A stretch of DNA of 64,000 nucleotides from Sphingomonadales bacterium UBA6174 (GTDB lineage Bacteria; Pseudomonadota; Alphaproteobacteria; Sphingomonadales; Sphingomonadaceae). Shown here piece after piece: positions 17,642-26,935 of this stretch. Made by a program: the position numbers and the translations under genes. Under the pieces are notes generated by a model, which saw only the letters and a list, made by a program, of their open reading frames with translations, searched no databases and was not told the DNA's origin. Where the stretch lies: assembly GCA_002422945.1 (NCBI GenBank), contig DITW01000027.1, positions 430-64,429 of the forward strand. Direction: 5' to 3'. Numbering within the stretch: the first letter of the stretch is position 1; every line of letters starts with the position of its first letter.

Positions 17642-19096
17642 TTATTTGGAGAAGAAAGCTGCGGATGAGGGGCGGTCTGCGGCGACATAGCCGCCGCCAA
17701 GACTGCGGATCATCTGGATGTCGAGCAGATAGGCGCGTGTCTGCAACAGGGCGTCGGCGCGGCGTTGTTCGAGCATCGCATCCTTGGCAATAAGCGCGTC
17801 CAGATAGGTTGCAAGCTTGCCGTGATAACGCGCCTTGGCGATATCGAACGCACGACCTGCGGCATCAAGCGCGATGCCCGTTTCGCGCTGTCGATCCGCC
17901 AGCGATTGCAGCGATGTCGCCGCATCCGCCACATCGCGCAGCGCGGACAGCAGCACGCTGTCATATGCGGCGACGGCGCGGGCGTAATTGGCCTGTGCGC
18001 CCTGATATGCCCCGCGAAGCCGTCCGCCGGAAAATAAGGGGAGGGTCAAGGCAGGTCCGACACGACCATAATCCGAACCATTATTGGTCAAATTGCCAAT
18101 GCCCAAGGATTGCACCCCGATGAAGCCCATGATGTTGAGGTTCGGGAAGAAATCGGCGCGGGCGGCGCGGATGTGCTGGGCGGCGGCCTCAGCGCGCAAA
18201 CGGGCGCTCACGATGTCGGGGCGTCGTCCCAGCACATCGAGCGCAATGTTTTCCGGCAAGCCAAAGGGATGCAAGATCGCAATGGCCGGGCGGGTGATGG
18301 CCATGCCCCGATCAGGGCCAGCCCCGACCAACGCGGCCAATTGGTGGCGCACAAGATCGATGGCTTCGCCGCTTGCGGCCAGTTCAGCTCGTGCGGTGGC
18401 GAGCCGTGCGCGGACCAATTCTGCCGGCACTTGGGTATCCAGACCATGGGCAACCCGTGCATTGCTCAGGTCGAGTAAATCGGCACGAATGGCGACCGTC
18501 CGCGCGACAATGTCTTGTTGCGCATAGAGACCCGCCAGACGGGCATAAGTGGCGGCAATATCGGTTTGCAGGATCAGCCTTGCCTGTTCTGCATCGACCT
18601 CGGCAGCCCGGGCATCGCTGACGGCTACGGCAAGGGCGGCGCGGTTGCGGCCCCAAATATCTAAGTCGATGTTGAGATCAAGCGTGGCCAAGCCGGTGTC
18701 ATTCCAGCCTTGCGGCAGAAATTCGCGGGGAAAGCCATTATTGTAACTTTGTTTCTCGCTGGCGATTGCGCCATGTCCCTGGATGGCCGGCGCAAGGGAC
18801 GCGCCCTGTTGCATGGCCAAGGCCCGCGCCGATTGCATCCGGGCGATGGCGGTCTTCACATCGGGGGAGTCGGCAAGCGCCGCCACCATCAGCGCATCGA
18901 GCTGTGGGTCGCCATAGGCCTGCCACCAATGATCAGCCGGCCATTCGCCATGCGGCATCGAGAATGTCTGTGAGCTTTGCGCAGCAATGCGCTGATTGGT
19001 ATCAGTTTTTGTGATATTTTGCAGTTTGACTGGCGGCGGGATGGAGCATGCCGTCGCCATCAATGCGACCATCAAGAGAGAAAAGTGAAATTTCAT
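17642..19096 (-). CDS. NodT-family outer membrane efflux lipoprotein
   Basis: 484-aa TolC-like channel. The signal peptide ends in a lipobox LMATAC (Cys17). Two outer-membrane-factor repeats with long helical segments are recognisable, for example 'GAGPDRGMAITRPAI' and the 'PALTLPLFSGGRLRGAYQ' region typical of NodT/OprM proteins. It is first in the leftward efflux operon and faces the TetR gene across a 246-bp gap holding a palindrome. It provides the outer-membrane exit duct. Confidence 0.92.
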   Translation of the reverse strand: MKFHFSLLMVALMATACSIPPPVKLQNITKTDTNQRIAAQSSQTFSMPHGEWPADHWWQAYGDPQLDALMVAALADSPDVKTAIARMQSARALAMQQGASLAPAIQGHGAIASEKQSYNNGFPREFLPQGWNDTGLATLDLNIDLDIWGRNRAALAVAVSDARAAEVDAEQARLILQTDIAATYARLAGLYAQQDIVARTVAIRADLLDLSNARVAHGLDTQVPAELVRARLATARAELAASGEAIDLVRHQLAALVGAGPDRGMAITRPAIAILHPFGLPENIALDVLGRRPDIVSARLRAEAAAQHIRAARADFFPNLNIMGFIGVQSLGIGNLTNNGSDYGRVGPALTLPLFSGGRLRGAYQGAQANYARAVAAYDSVLLSALRDVADAATSLQSLADRQRETGIALDAAGRAFDIAKARYHGKLATYLDALIAKDAMLEQRRADALLQTRAYLLDIQMIRSLGGGYVAADRPSSAAFFSK

Positions 19097-19244
19097 CCGG
19101 CCCGGCTCTCATCTGTTATTTTTCTCATCGGTGCGGCGTTCGTTTCCACAAGCTCGTCCAAATGTGCTGATAAGATAACGAACAAGCATTTGTCGACCTC
19201 TGGTTTTGGATGGTCTCTTTATTAAGCGCCCGCAATAGCATCGG

Positions 19245-19260
19245 TCAACATATGTGTTGA
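19245..19260. promoter_or_regulatory. Palindromic operator candidate for the efflux TetR
   Basis: TCAACATATGTGTTGA has perfect 6-bp arms around TATG. It lies midway between the NodT and tetR starts (about 150 and 80 bp away), the usual place for a TetR-family site that controls both directions. Confidence 0.55.
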
Positions 19261-19342
19261 TATTGATGGGCGGCGGATTTTGGTGCCATATTTGCGATTT
19301 TAGGTCTTGGCATTCCTTCAATTCACGGCCATCAGCCACTGC

Positions 19343-19996
19343 ATGACATTGCAACCTCCCCAGGAACGTCTGACCCCCCGGCAGCAGGAGCGTCGCGCCC
19401 GCATTCTCGATAATGCCCGTGATTTGGTCGCTGTGCATGGATATGACGGCGTCTCCATGCGGACGATTGCGCGTGAAAGTGCGGTGACTGAAAAGACGCT
19501 GTACAATATTTTTGGCAGTAAGGACGAGTTGATCGCGATTGCGGCAAGGGATCGCACCGTCAAAATTTTCGAGGAAGCCGTGGACAAATCGCCTGCTGGC
19601 AGTTGGGCGGCATTGGTGTCGATCGTGCAGGCTGTTGCGGAAAAGACACTTGAGCAGCCTAATATGGCCCGTGCGCTGATCCCAATTTTGACCCAGCATC
19701 CCGAATTGGTGGGGCTGGAATTTGTATATGACCGGCATGTGCCAAGGGCGCTGGAAGAGATGAAGGCCGAAGGTTTGCTGGAGAAGTCAATCCAGATCGA
19801 TCGCGAGGTCAGGTTGATCCGGCTGGCGATCATTTCGGCCACAACCTTTTGGTCTAGCAGGGAGTTGTCGGATGACGAACTGCTGCCCTATCTCAAAATA
19901 TGCCTCGCGGAATCGCTATATCCGCTGGTGTCCGACGGCTTTCGTCCGACATTGCATGCGTTCGTGTTGCGTGCGCGGGATGACCTGCGCGATTGA
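19343..19996 (+). CDS. TetR/AcrR-family regulator of the efflux operon
   Basis: 217-aa repressor. The N-terminal helix-turn-helix covers about residues 18-65 (RRARILDNARDLVAVHGYDGVSMRTIAR ... KTLYNIFGSKDEL); the rest is a helical ligand domain. The ATG at 19343 was preferred to a TTG at 19307, although neither has a strong SD. Its divergent position to NodT-EmrA-EmrB suggests it represses that operon and itself until an exported compound binds. A link with the downstream TonB receptor is also possible because that gene follows in the same direction. Confidence 0.88.
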   Translation: MTLQPPQERLTPRQQERRARILDNARDLVAVHGYDGVSMRTIARESAVTEKTLYNIFGSKDELIAIAARDRTVKIFEEAVDKSPAGSWAALVSIVQAVAEKTLEQPNMARALIPILTQHPELVGLEFVYDRHVPRALEEMKAEGLLEKSIQIDREVRLIRLAIISATTFWSSRELSDDELLPYLKICLAESLYPLVSDGFRPTLHAFVLRARDDLRD

Positions 19997-20299
19997 TCTG
20001 CCGTTTGACTATCACAAAATACAGCACGCTATAATTGATGTTGACTCTTTTCCTGCATGGAGTGCAACTTTGCCGCATTAGATAAGGGCTGCCAAACAAT
20101 GGCGTCCCACGGATGAGGTGAGGGGCTGGAAACATGGGGGCATTGCACCCGACGTCGCATTGGACGTCCTTCAAACATCAAATCCACAACTGATCTCGCG
20201 ACAATTGTTCATCCAATTGTCGCGCTGATGCGTCGCATCCTCATTGATGCGGCGAATGATGCAACGTGAAGTCAATTTGAAAAGGGGAGGGGTTAGCTG
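19997..20299. promoter_or_regulatory. Leader/promoter region of TonB receptor A
   Basis: 303 bp without a gene. It holds the perfect hairpin listed separately and, just after it, a cluster of GATGC elements: a palindrome GATGCG/CGCATC (about 20227-20239) followed by two more GATGC copies before the strong SD GGGGAGGGG. The density of dyads suggests regulated expression of the receptor. Confidence 0.5.
20197..20224. promoter_or_regulatory. Perfect 11-bp inverted repeat upstream of TonB receptor A
   Basis: Arms CGCGACAATTG and CAATTGTCGCG surround a 6-nt loop. No T-run follows, so a plain terminator for the tetR gene is unlikely; an operator or an RNA hairpin in the receptor leader is more probable. 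Confidence 0.55.
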
Positions 20300-22567
20300 A
20301 TGAAGAAAGTCATCAATCCAGCATGGGGGCGGGGTTTAATGCTCGCCGGGGCGTCAGTCATGACGCTGAGCCTTGCGCCTGCTATGGCGCAGGAAGCCGA
20401 ACAGACGGCAAAGGCCACGCATTCGGGTCTTGAAGAAATCACCGTGACGGCGCGTAAGCGCGTTGAAGACGTGCAGAGCGTGCCAATCGCCGTGACCGGG
20501 ATCAGCGGTGCAGCGTTGGAAAATCGCTTTGTCGCCGACGTTCGTCAGGTGGCGAAATATATTCCGAACGTGCAGCTTGGTCAGGTGCAGTTTTCTGGCG
20601 CGACCTTGTCGGCATCTATCCGTGGTTTGACCTTTGCCGATATCGAACGTTCGTTCGAACCGGCGGTGGCGACCTCGATTGACGGTATCTTCCTCGCGTC
20701 CAACACGGGCGCTTTGGTCGATACGTTCGATCTGGAATCGATCGAAGTGCTGCGCGGTCCGCAGGGCACGTTGTTCGGTCGTAACACCATCGGCGGTATC
20801 ATCAACATCCGTCGTTCGCGTCCGACCGGCGAATTCGGTGCCAAGCTTTCGGCCACGGTCGGTGCTTATGGCCGTAACGATTACAAGGCCGTGGTTAACG
20901 CACCGATCCTGCCGGGCGTATTGGCTGCCAAGCTCGGTATCTTCTCGATCAATGGCGACAGCTTCACCCGTTCGGCCTACACGGGCAAGCGCGATCCGGG
21001 TCTCGACCGTCTCGACATCACCGGCACCTTGCTGTTTACGCCGACGTCGGATTTCGAAGCGCTGTTCACCTATGAATATATGAAGGATCGCTCGCATTAT
21101 CCGCAGCTGGTCAACATGTCGCGTGCGGGTTCACTCGCCTGCGATGCCTTCAACCTGTGCTATGACAACCACAAGGAAGCCTATGAATCGAGCGGGTTCA
21201 AGGCATCGTTCGCAGGCACGCCTTTCTATGTGCCGATGAATGCGAACAATTTCACGCTCAATTCCAAATATAGCGGCGAAAACTTCAATATTACCTCGGT
21301 CACGGGCTATTTGAAGAACAATGATGCACTCGATATTGATAATATCGGTGATTCATTGACGCCGACGTTGCCGCTGTTCAATCCGAAGCGTCAGCTTCAT
21401 GGTAAGCAGTTCAGCCAGGAATTGCGCGTAGATACCGAATTTGATGGTATCTTCAATATCGTGGCCGGTCTGTATTATTTCAATTCGACCTATCGTCTCG
21501 ATTATCAGGATGTGTATGTCGCAGGGAATTTGGTCGACAAATTCACCGCTGGTCAGAAGGCCAAATCCTATGCAGCCTTTGCAGAAACCTATTGGAAGCT
21601 CACTGACGCCACGCGTGTGACGGTCGGCGGTCGCTACACCAAGGAAAAGAAGCGGTTCCATGTGACGAAGTTCACGGACGTGCCGCCCTATAGCTGCCCG
21701 GATGTGACGTCATATTATGCGCCTTGCCGTGATCCGAACCTGACCTTCAAGAAGTTCACCCCGCGCGTTTCCATCGACCACAAATGGGCCGACGACATCA
21801 TGACCTATGTGTCATGGTCGCGCGGTTTCCGTTCTGGCGGTTGGAACGGTCGTCCGGGTTCGCTGGCAGAGACGATTGGGCCGTATGAACCGGAAACCGT
21901 CGACAGCTACGAAGCCGGCTTCCGCAGCAAGTTCCTCGACAATACGGCGCTGTTCAACCTGACTGTGTTCCAGACCAACTATAAGAACAAGCAGGAAGAC
22001 CAGATCCGTGCGAACCCGCTGAACCCGCAATCGACCATCACCTTTGTGGAAAACGCCTCCGAAGCGCGTTTCCGTGGGGTTGAAGTCGAAGCACAGTATA
22101 AGCCGACGGATAATCTGCACATGTTCGCATCTGCTGGTTATCTGAAGGGCAAGTATCTGTCCTTCCCGGATGCGGCTGGCAACGACCTCAGCGCGACGAA
22201 GAACCTGCGTTACGCACCTGATTGGAACGCGAGCTTTGGTGGCGATTACACCATTCCGTTCGGTGCGGATGACAGCCGTTTCGTGATCGGGGCCAATGTC
22301 AAATATGTCGGCGACTATGCAACGGAATCCGGCAAGGACAATCTGGGTCTGAACCGCGAAATCATTCCGGCGCATACGTCGGTTGATGCATCCGTCAGCT
22401 ATTATGGCAAGTTCGCCGGGCTGAATGAGTATAAGCTGTCGGCCTTTGTCAACGATGCGTTCCACGGCGGTGGCCGTATCGTGCGTTCGAGCCAGGCTGG
22501 CATCTTCTGGTTTGGTGATCGCACACCGAACCGCACCTGGGGTGTTGAGATGCAGCTTGAATTCTAA
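20300..22567 (+). CDS. TonB-dependent outer membrane receptor A
   Basis: 755-aa receptor. The signal peptide is cleaved after AMA (about residue 30). The plug domain opens with EEITVTARKRVEDVQSVPIAV and contains 'VLRGPQGTLFGRNTIGG'; the beta-barrel ends in the outer-membrane signature Phe (MQLEF). The SD GGGGAGGGG precedes the ATG by about seven bases. It imports an unknown substrate using TonB-ExbBD energy. The plug closely resembles receptor B (33429-35720) through the 'SIRGLTFADIERSFEPAV' region, so the two are paralogues. A hairpin terminator follows. Confidence 0.95.
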   Translation: MKKVINPAWGRGLMLAGASVMTLSLAPAMAQEAEQTAKATHSGLEEITVTARKRVEDVQSVPIAVTGISGAALENRFVADVRQVAKYIPNVQLGQVQFSGATLSASIRGLTFADIERSFEPAVATSIDGIFLASNTGALVDTFDLESIEVLRGPQGTLFGRNTIGGIINIRRSRPTGEFGAKLSATVGAYGRNDYKAVVNAPILPGVLAAKLGIFSINGDSFTRSAYTGKRDPGLDRLDITGTLLFTPTSDFEALFTYEYMKDRSHYPQLVNMSRAGSLACDAFNLCYDNHKEAYESSGFKASFAGTPFYVPMNANNFTLNSKYSGENFNITSVTGYLKNNDALDIDNIGDSLTPTLPLFNPKRQLHGKQFSQELRVDTEFDGIFNIVAGLYYFNSTYRLDYQDVYVAGNLVDKFTAGQKAKSYAAFAETYWKLTDATRVTVGGRYTKEKKRFHVTKFTDVPPYSCPDVTSYYAPCRDPNLTFKKFTPRVSIDHKWADDIMTYVSWSRGFRSGGWNGRPGSLAETIGPYEPETVDSYEAGFRSKFLDNTALFNLTVFQTNYKNKQEDQIRANPLNPQSTITFVENASEARFRGVEVEAQYKPTDNLHMFASAGYLKGKYLSFPDAAGNDLSATKNLRYAPDWNASFGGDYTIPFGADDSRFVIGANVKYVGDYATESGKDNLGLNREIIPAHTSVDASVSYYGKFAGLNEYKLSAFVNDAFHGGGRIVRSSQAGIFWFGDRTPNRTWGVEMQLEF

Positions 22568-22589
22568 GGCTGTAGCTTAAGAGGCAATG

Positions 22590-22620
22590 ATGGCGCCCGC
22601 CTGTAATAAGCGGGCGCCAT
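22590..22620 (+). terminator. Hairpin after TonB receptor A
   Basis: Perfect 11-bp stem (arms ATGGCGCCCGC and GCGGGCGCCAT) with a 9-nt loop, 23 bases past the stop. Only TTATCC follows, so termination may be partial and allow read-through into the SDR gene. Confidence 0.65.
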
Positions 22621-22668
22621 TATCCTTCTCAATGAACTGACCCTCGGTATTATTCAGGACATCAAGAT

Positions 22669-23433
22669 ATGAACATCGACTTGACTGGCAAGGTGGCGCT
22701 CGTCACGGGCGCGGCATCGGCAATGGGCCTTGGCTTTGCGACCGCACGGATGCTGGGCCGCGCTGGCGCGATTGTCGTGCTGACCGATATTGCCGGGGAT
22801 GAAGTGTCGGCCCGTGCCGCCGAATTACAGGCCGAAGGCGTGCAGGCGATTGCGCATCGCCATGATGTCACCAGCGCCGATGATTGGGGTATGGTCGTGG
22901 GTGACACGATCAAGCAATTTGGCCGTCTCGATATTCTGGTGAACAACGCTGGCATCGCCATGTTGCACCGCATAGAAGTTTTGGACCTGCCGCAATGGCA
23001 GCGTCAGATCGACATCAATCTCACAAGCATTTTTCTGGGTTGCAAGCCCGCCATGGCCCAGATGCGGGTGCAAGGCAGTGGCGCAATCATCAACCTGTCG
23101 TCGATCGCAGGTCTGGTCGGCATACCGGGGGCTTCGGCCTATGCGGCCAGCAAGGGCGGCGTGCGGCTGTTGACCAAGGCGCTGGCGCTGGAATGCGCAG
23201 GCGAAGGCATAAGGATCAACTCGGTGCATCCGGGCGTGATCTGGACGGAAATGCAGCAAGTCGCCATTCGCGATAATCCTGCACAATATGACATTATCAA
23301 CGCCTCCATCCCGATGCAGAAAATGGGTGAACCGGATGACATCGCCGCGATGATCACCTTCCTCGCATCGGATCAGGCGAAATATATCACCGGCGCGGAA
23401 TTCGTTGTCGATGGCGGCGTGACGGCACAATAA
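22669..23433 (+). CDS. Short-chain dehydrogenase/reductase
   Basis: 254-aa classical SDR. The cofactor motif is TGAASAMGLG (about 12-20), followed by NNAG, and the catalytic Ser-Tyr-Lys in NLSSIAGLVGI and YAASK. It oxidises or reduces an alcohol/ketone with NAD(P)(H) in the cytoplasm. It follows TonB receptor A and is followed by its own terminator, so it may be transcribed with the receptor. The substrate is not deducible; a cyclic alcohol is likely in this catabolic setting. Confidence 0.92.
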   Translation: MNIDLTGKVALVTGAASAMGLGFATARMLGRAGAIVVLTDIAGDEVSARAAELQAEGVQAIAHRHDVTSADDWGMVVGDTIKQFGRLDILVNNAGIAMLHRIEVLDLPQWQRQIDINLTSIFLGCKPAMAQMRVQGSGAIINLSSIAGLVGIPGASAYAASKGGVRLLTKALALECAGEGIRINSVHPGVIWTEMQQVAIRDNPAQYDIINASIPMQKMGEPDDIAAMITFLASDQAKYITGAEFVVDGGVTAQ

Positions 23434-23538
23434 ACCCGCAAGGGGCAAAATGGGCGCGACTTACATTCGGTCCGTCGCCTTTGTTGCCGATCATGCGCAG
23501 AAATAGGCCCGGACTGCACCTCCCGCGGTCAAGGGCCT

Positions 23539-23573
23539 TGGCCCGGCAGCTTTTGTTGCCGGGCCATATTTTT
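23539..23573 (+). terminator. Intrinsic terminator after SDR
   Basis: Perfect 10-bp stem, TGGCCCGGCA with TGCCGGGCCA, 8-nt loop, followed by TATTTTT. About 100 bases after the SDR stop. Confidence 0.8.
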
Positions 23574-23671
23574 GGCTCCCGAGGGGCATGAGATGGGTTG
23601 CTAACTGCATTTTTGAGCAGTTCAATGCCGGAGTTGATCGGCACATAGTCCCCTTCACGATTGGAGAGCCC

Positions 23672-24634
23672 ATGAAAGCAGCATATTATATCGAGAACGG
23701 CGGGCCAGAGGTGCTCATTTATGGCGACGTCGCCGATCCGGTGATCCGGCCCGACACGGTGTTGATCCGGGTGTCGGTCATCAGCATTGAAGGTGGTGAT
23801 CTGTTGAACCGCCTAGTCACGCCGCCGCCACGCATCCCCTTTGTCTGCGGTTATCAGGCGGCGGGCATTGTCGAGGCGGTGGGCGAGGCGGTCACCCGTT
23901 TCAAGATCGGCCAGCGCGTGGTGGGCTTCAACTGGAGCGGTAGCCATGCCGAATTGTTCGCGGTGCCGGAAAGCTACACCTATCCGATCCCCGATGATCT
24001 CGACATGGACCTTGCCTCGACGATCCCGGTGCCATTCGGCACGGCGGCGGATTCTCTGTTTGAATTTGGTCAGCTTCAGCCCGGTGAAACGGTGCTGATT
24101 CAAGGTGCTGCGGGTGGTGTTGGCCTCGCGGCGGTGCAGTTGGCGGCGCAGGCCGGGGCGATTGTCATCGGCACGGCATCCGGCAAGGAACGTTTGGAAC
24201 GGGTCGCGACTTTTGGCATGCATCATGGCATCGACCATCGGTCTGAGAATATCGCGGAACGCTGCATGGAGATTACCGGCGGCAAGGGCGTTGATCTGGT
24301 CGTTGATATGGCGGGCGGAAAATCGACCGATCTGTTGATCAAGTCGCTGCGTTATCGTGGGCGTTATGCCGTGGTCGGCGCGGCGACGGGTGAATTGCCG
24401 AGCTTCGGGTTTTTCGATCTGATCCGTAGCAGCCTCACCGTTTATGGCATTTCGTTCGGGCGCGAAATGCACACCCCGCGCGCGCATGCATTGCTGGCGG
24501 ATATCGCCGCGCGCATGGGCAAGGGCGAATTGAAGATGCCGATCGAACGGGTGTTCCCGCTGTCGCAGGCGCGCGAGGCGCATGAATTTGTCGCCAATGG
24601 CCATCCCTTTGGCCGGGTGCTGATGCGCCCCTGA
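23672..24634 (+). CDS. Zinc-free medium-chain dehydrogenase/quinone oxidoreductase-like
   Basis: 320-aa MDR of the quinone oxidoreductase branch. It lacks the structural-zinc cysteine lobe and has the nucleotide loop GAAGGVGLAAVQLA at about residues 145-160. Such enzymes reduce enones or quinones with NADPH. The ATG at 23672 has TTGGAG eight bases upstream; the longer frame from 23588 is not supported. It is followed after 50 bases by a GMC oxidoreductase gene in the same direction. Confidence 0.9.
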   Translation: MKAAYYIENGGPEVLIYGDVADPVIRPDTVLIRVSVISIEGGDLLNRLVTPPPRIPFVCGYQAAGIVEAVGEAVTRFKIGQRVVGFNWSGSHAELFAVPESYTYPIPDDLDMDLASTIPVPFGTAADSLFEFGQLQPGETVLIQGAAGGVGLAAVQLAAQAGAIVIGTASGKERLERVATFGMHHGIDHRSENIAERCMEITGGKGVDLVVDMAGGKSTDLLIKSLRYRGRYAVVGAATGELPSFGFFDLIRSSLTVYGISFGREMHTPRAHALLADIAARMGKGELKMPIERVFPLSQAREAHEFVANGHPFGRVLMRP

Positions 24635-24684
24635 CGCCCCATTTTTCATTATTGCGGGCCAAATCTGCCCAAGGAGCGGTTCTA

Positions 24685-26307
24685 GTGGATAGCGAATTCG
24701 ATTATATCATTGTGGGCGCAGGTTCATCCGGTTGCGTGCTGGCCAATCGCCTGTCCGCCAATCCCAAGCATCGCGTGGCGCTGCTGGAGGCCGGGGGCAA
24801 TGACGATAGCTTCCTGATCCATATGCCCAAGGGCATTGGGAAACTGGTCATCAACCCCAAATATACATGGCATTTCGGTGTTGATCAGCCGCGGATCAAA
24901 GGCGATCCGGCCAGTGAAATCTGGCTGCGCGGCAAGGGGTTGGGCGGATCGTCGTCGATCAACGGCATGATCTATGTGCGCGGCCAGCCGGAAGATTATG
25001 ACGATTGGCAGGCACGCGGCGCAACCGGCTGGGGCTGGGCCGAGATGAAACAGGCGTTCCGCGCGATCGAGGATCATGAACTGGGCGATGATGGCGTGCG
25101 CGGCAGCGGCGGGCCAGTCCATGTGAATACCGGCACGTTCCGTTATCCCTTGGCCGAAGCGATGATCGAAGCGGGCGTGGAGATGGGGCTTGATCGCCGC
25201 GAAGATCTTAATCGCGAAGATCAAGAAGGCGTCGGCTATTATAATCACAACATCAAAAACGGTCGGCGTGTCAGCTCGGCGGTCGCGTTCCTGCGGCCTG
25301 CGGCGAAGCGCCCGAACCTGAAAGTGTTCACCAATACACTGGTCGACAAGGTGCTGTTCGAGGGTAAGCGCGTGGTTGGCGTGGCGGCGCGGATCAATGG
25401 TGCGCCGGTCAATCTGCGCTGCAAGGGCGAAGTTATCCTGTCCGCCGGGGCGATGATGTCGCCGGTGATCCTCCAGCGTTCTGGCATTGGCGATGCATCG
25501 CATTTGCGCGGGCTGGGGATTGATGTCGTGGTCGATAGCCCGGATGTCGGCGCGCGGATGCGGGAACATCTCGGCTTTTCCATGCCCTATCGCTTGAAGG
25601 GCGATAAGGGCATCAATCATCGCTTCCACGGGCTTGGGCTGGTGCGTAGCGTGCTGGAATATTATCTGCTGCATAAAGGCCCGATGGCGACCGGCCCGTT
25701 TGAGGTCGGGGGCTTTGTGAAGACCGAACCACAGGTCGACCGCCCGGATTTGCAGCTCTATCTCAGCGCGTTCACCTTTGCGCGCGGCGATGATAATTTC
25801 CCGGTGCCGTTGGCCGATGTCGAGCGGGAACCGGGCATGACCATCTATGGCCAGTTGCTGCGCTTGACCAGCGAAGGCGTGGTCCAGATCAAATCGGCGG
25901 ATATGGATGCGCTGCCCAAGGTGACGCCGAACTGGCTGGCAACGCCCGAAGATCAGCATGCGGCGGTCGCGATGGTGCGCTATATGCGGCGCTATATGTC
26001 GATGCCCGCGATTGCGGGTTTCTGCGGCGAGGAAATCCTGCCGGGGCCAAAGGTGCAAAGCGATGAAGATATCCTCGACATCGTCCGGCGCTTGTCCTTG
26101 TGCGGCACCCATGCAGTCGCAAGCTGCCGCATGGGCGGTGATGACAAGGCGGTCGTCGATGCGCGGGCGCGGGTAAAGGGTGTCACCGGGCTGCGCGTGG
26201 TCGATTGCTCGATCATGCCAAGCCCGGTTTCCGGCAATACCAATGCCCCCGCGATGGCCGTGGGTTGGCGCGCGGCGGATCTGATCATCGAAGATCAGCG
26301 GGCATAA
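24685..26307 (+). CDS. GMC-family FAD alcohol oxidoreductase (choline dehydrogenase-like)
   Basis: 540-aa flavoenzyme. The FAD-binding motif FDYIIVGAGSSGCVLANRLS is at the N-terminus, the GMC signature GKGLGGSSSINGMIYVRGQ near residue 80-100, and the active-site His in CGTHAVASCRMG with the second site in SGNTNAP. It oxidises a primary or secondary alcohol. The start is GTG at 24685 with AAGGAG eight bases upstream; the longer TTG frame lacks an SD. A hairpin terminator follows. Confidence 0.92.
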   Translation: MDSEFDYIIVGAGSSGCVLANRLSANPKHRVALLEAGGNDDSFLIHMPKGIGKLVINPKYTWHFGVDQPRIKGDPASEIWLRGKGLGGSSSINGMIYVRGQPEDYDDWQARGATGWGWAEMKQAFRAIEDHELGDDGVRGSGGPVHVNTGTFRYPLAEAMIEAGVEMGLDRREDLNREDQEGVGYYNHNIKNGRRVSSAVAFLRPAAKRPNLKVFTNTLVDKVLFEGKRVVGVAARINGAPVNLRCKGEVILSAGAMMSPVILQRSGIGDASHLRGLGIDVVVDSPDVGARMREHLGFSMPYRLKGDKGINHRFHGLGLVRSVLEYYLLHKGPMATGPFEVGGFVKTEPQVDRPDLQLYLSAFTFARGDDNFPVPLADVEREPGMTIYGQLLRLTSEGVVQIKSADMDALPKVTPNWLATPEDQHAAVAMVRYMRRYMSMPAIAGFCGEEILPGPKVQSDEDILDIVRRLSLCGTHAVASCRMGGDDKAVVDARARVKGVTGLRVVDCSIMPSPVSGNTNAPAMAVGWRAADLIIEDQRA

Positions 26308-26318
26308 TTTGGATGAAT

Positions 26319-26352
26319 GGCGGCGCAAGGTTCACTTTGCGCCGCCTGTTTG
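26319..26352 (+). terminator. Terminator after GMC oxidoreductase
   Basis: Arms GGCGGCGCAA and TTGCGCCGCC form a 10-bp stem with an 8-nt loop, followed by TGTTTGTT. Confidence 0.7.
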
Positions 26353-26467
26353 TTCATACTGTCCAATGCGCCAGCTATGCGGGTGAAGAGCGCGCCTGCA
26401 TGTTGCATTGAAAGCGCCCGTTCAAGGACGCGAAAAACGCGCGTGATATGAGGTGGAGAAGGGTAAC

Positions 26468-26935
26468 ATGATCGATTTTCAGAAGATTTATCACACCGGT
26501 ATCGTTGTCGATGATGTTGCCACAGCCCAGCGCGAGCTTGGCGAAACGCTCAACCTTGAATGGACGCCGCTCCGGATATTCGATCCCTTGCCGTTCTGGA
26601 CGCCGGAAACGGGTCTTCAGTCGATCCGGGTAGAGGCTGTCTATTCTCGCCAAGGGCCGCATCATTTGGAAATCGTGAAGGGGCCGAAGGGCGGCTTTTA
26701 CGATCCTGCGAATTTCCCCGATGGCCGTCATATCGGCGTGTGGGTAGATGATTTGCAGGCCGAGATTGCACGGTTGATCGCAGCGGGCTGGAAGGTGCTG
26801 GCTGCCGGTGGCGCGCCCGAGGATGGCTATGGCGTATTGGCCTATCTGCGCCCGCCCACGGCAGGGCTGGTGGTTGAACTGGTATCGGTGGCACTGCGCC
26901 CGGCGATTGACGAATGGCTGGCGGCGACCGAATAA
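26468..26935 (+). CDS. VOC-family protein
   Basis: 155-aa vicinal oxygen chelate (glyoxalase/bleomycin-resistance) protein: 'KIYHTGIVVDDVATAQRELG' opens the first beta-alpha-beta-beta-beta unit, and 'GRHIGVWVDDLQAEIARL' the second. The His in IYHTG and the Glu in LVVELVS are probable metal ligands. The ATG at 26468 follows GAAGGG. Its stop overlaps the SMP-30 start (TAATG). It heads an overlapping unit with SMP-30 and a crotonase; the reaction is unknown (isomerase, hydrolase or dioxygenase are options). Confidence 0.87.
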   Translation: MIDFQKIYHTGIVVDDVATAQRELGETLNLEWTPLRIFDPLPFWTPETGLQSIRVEAVYSRQGPHHLEIVKGPKGGFYDPANFPDGRHIGVWVDDLQAEIARLIAAGWKVLAAGGAPEDGYGVLAYLRPPTAGLVVELVSVALRPAIDEWLAATE

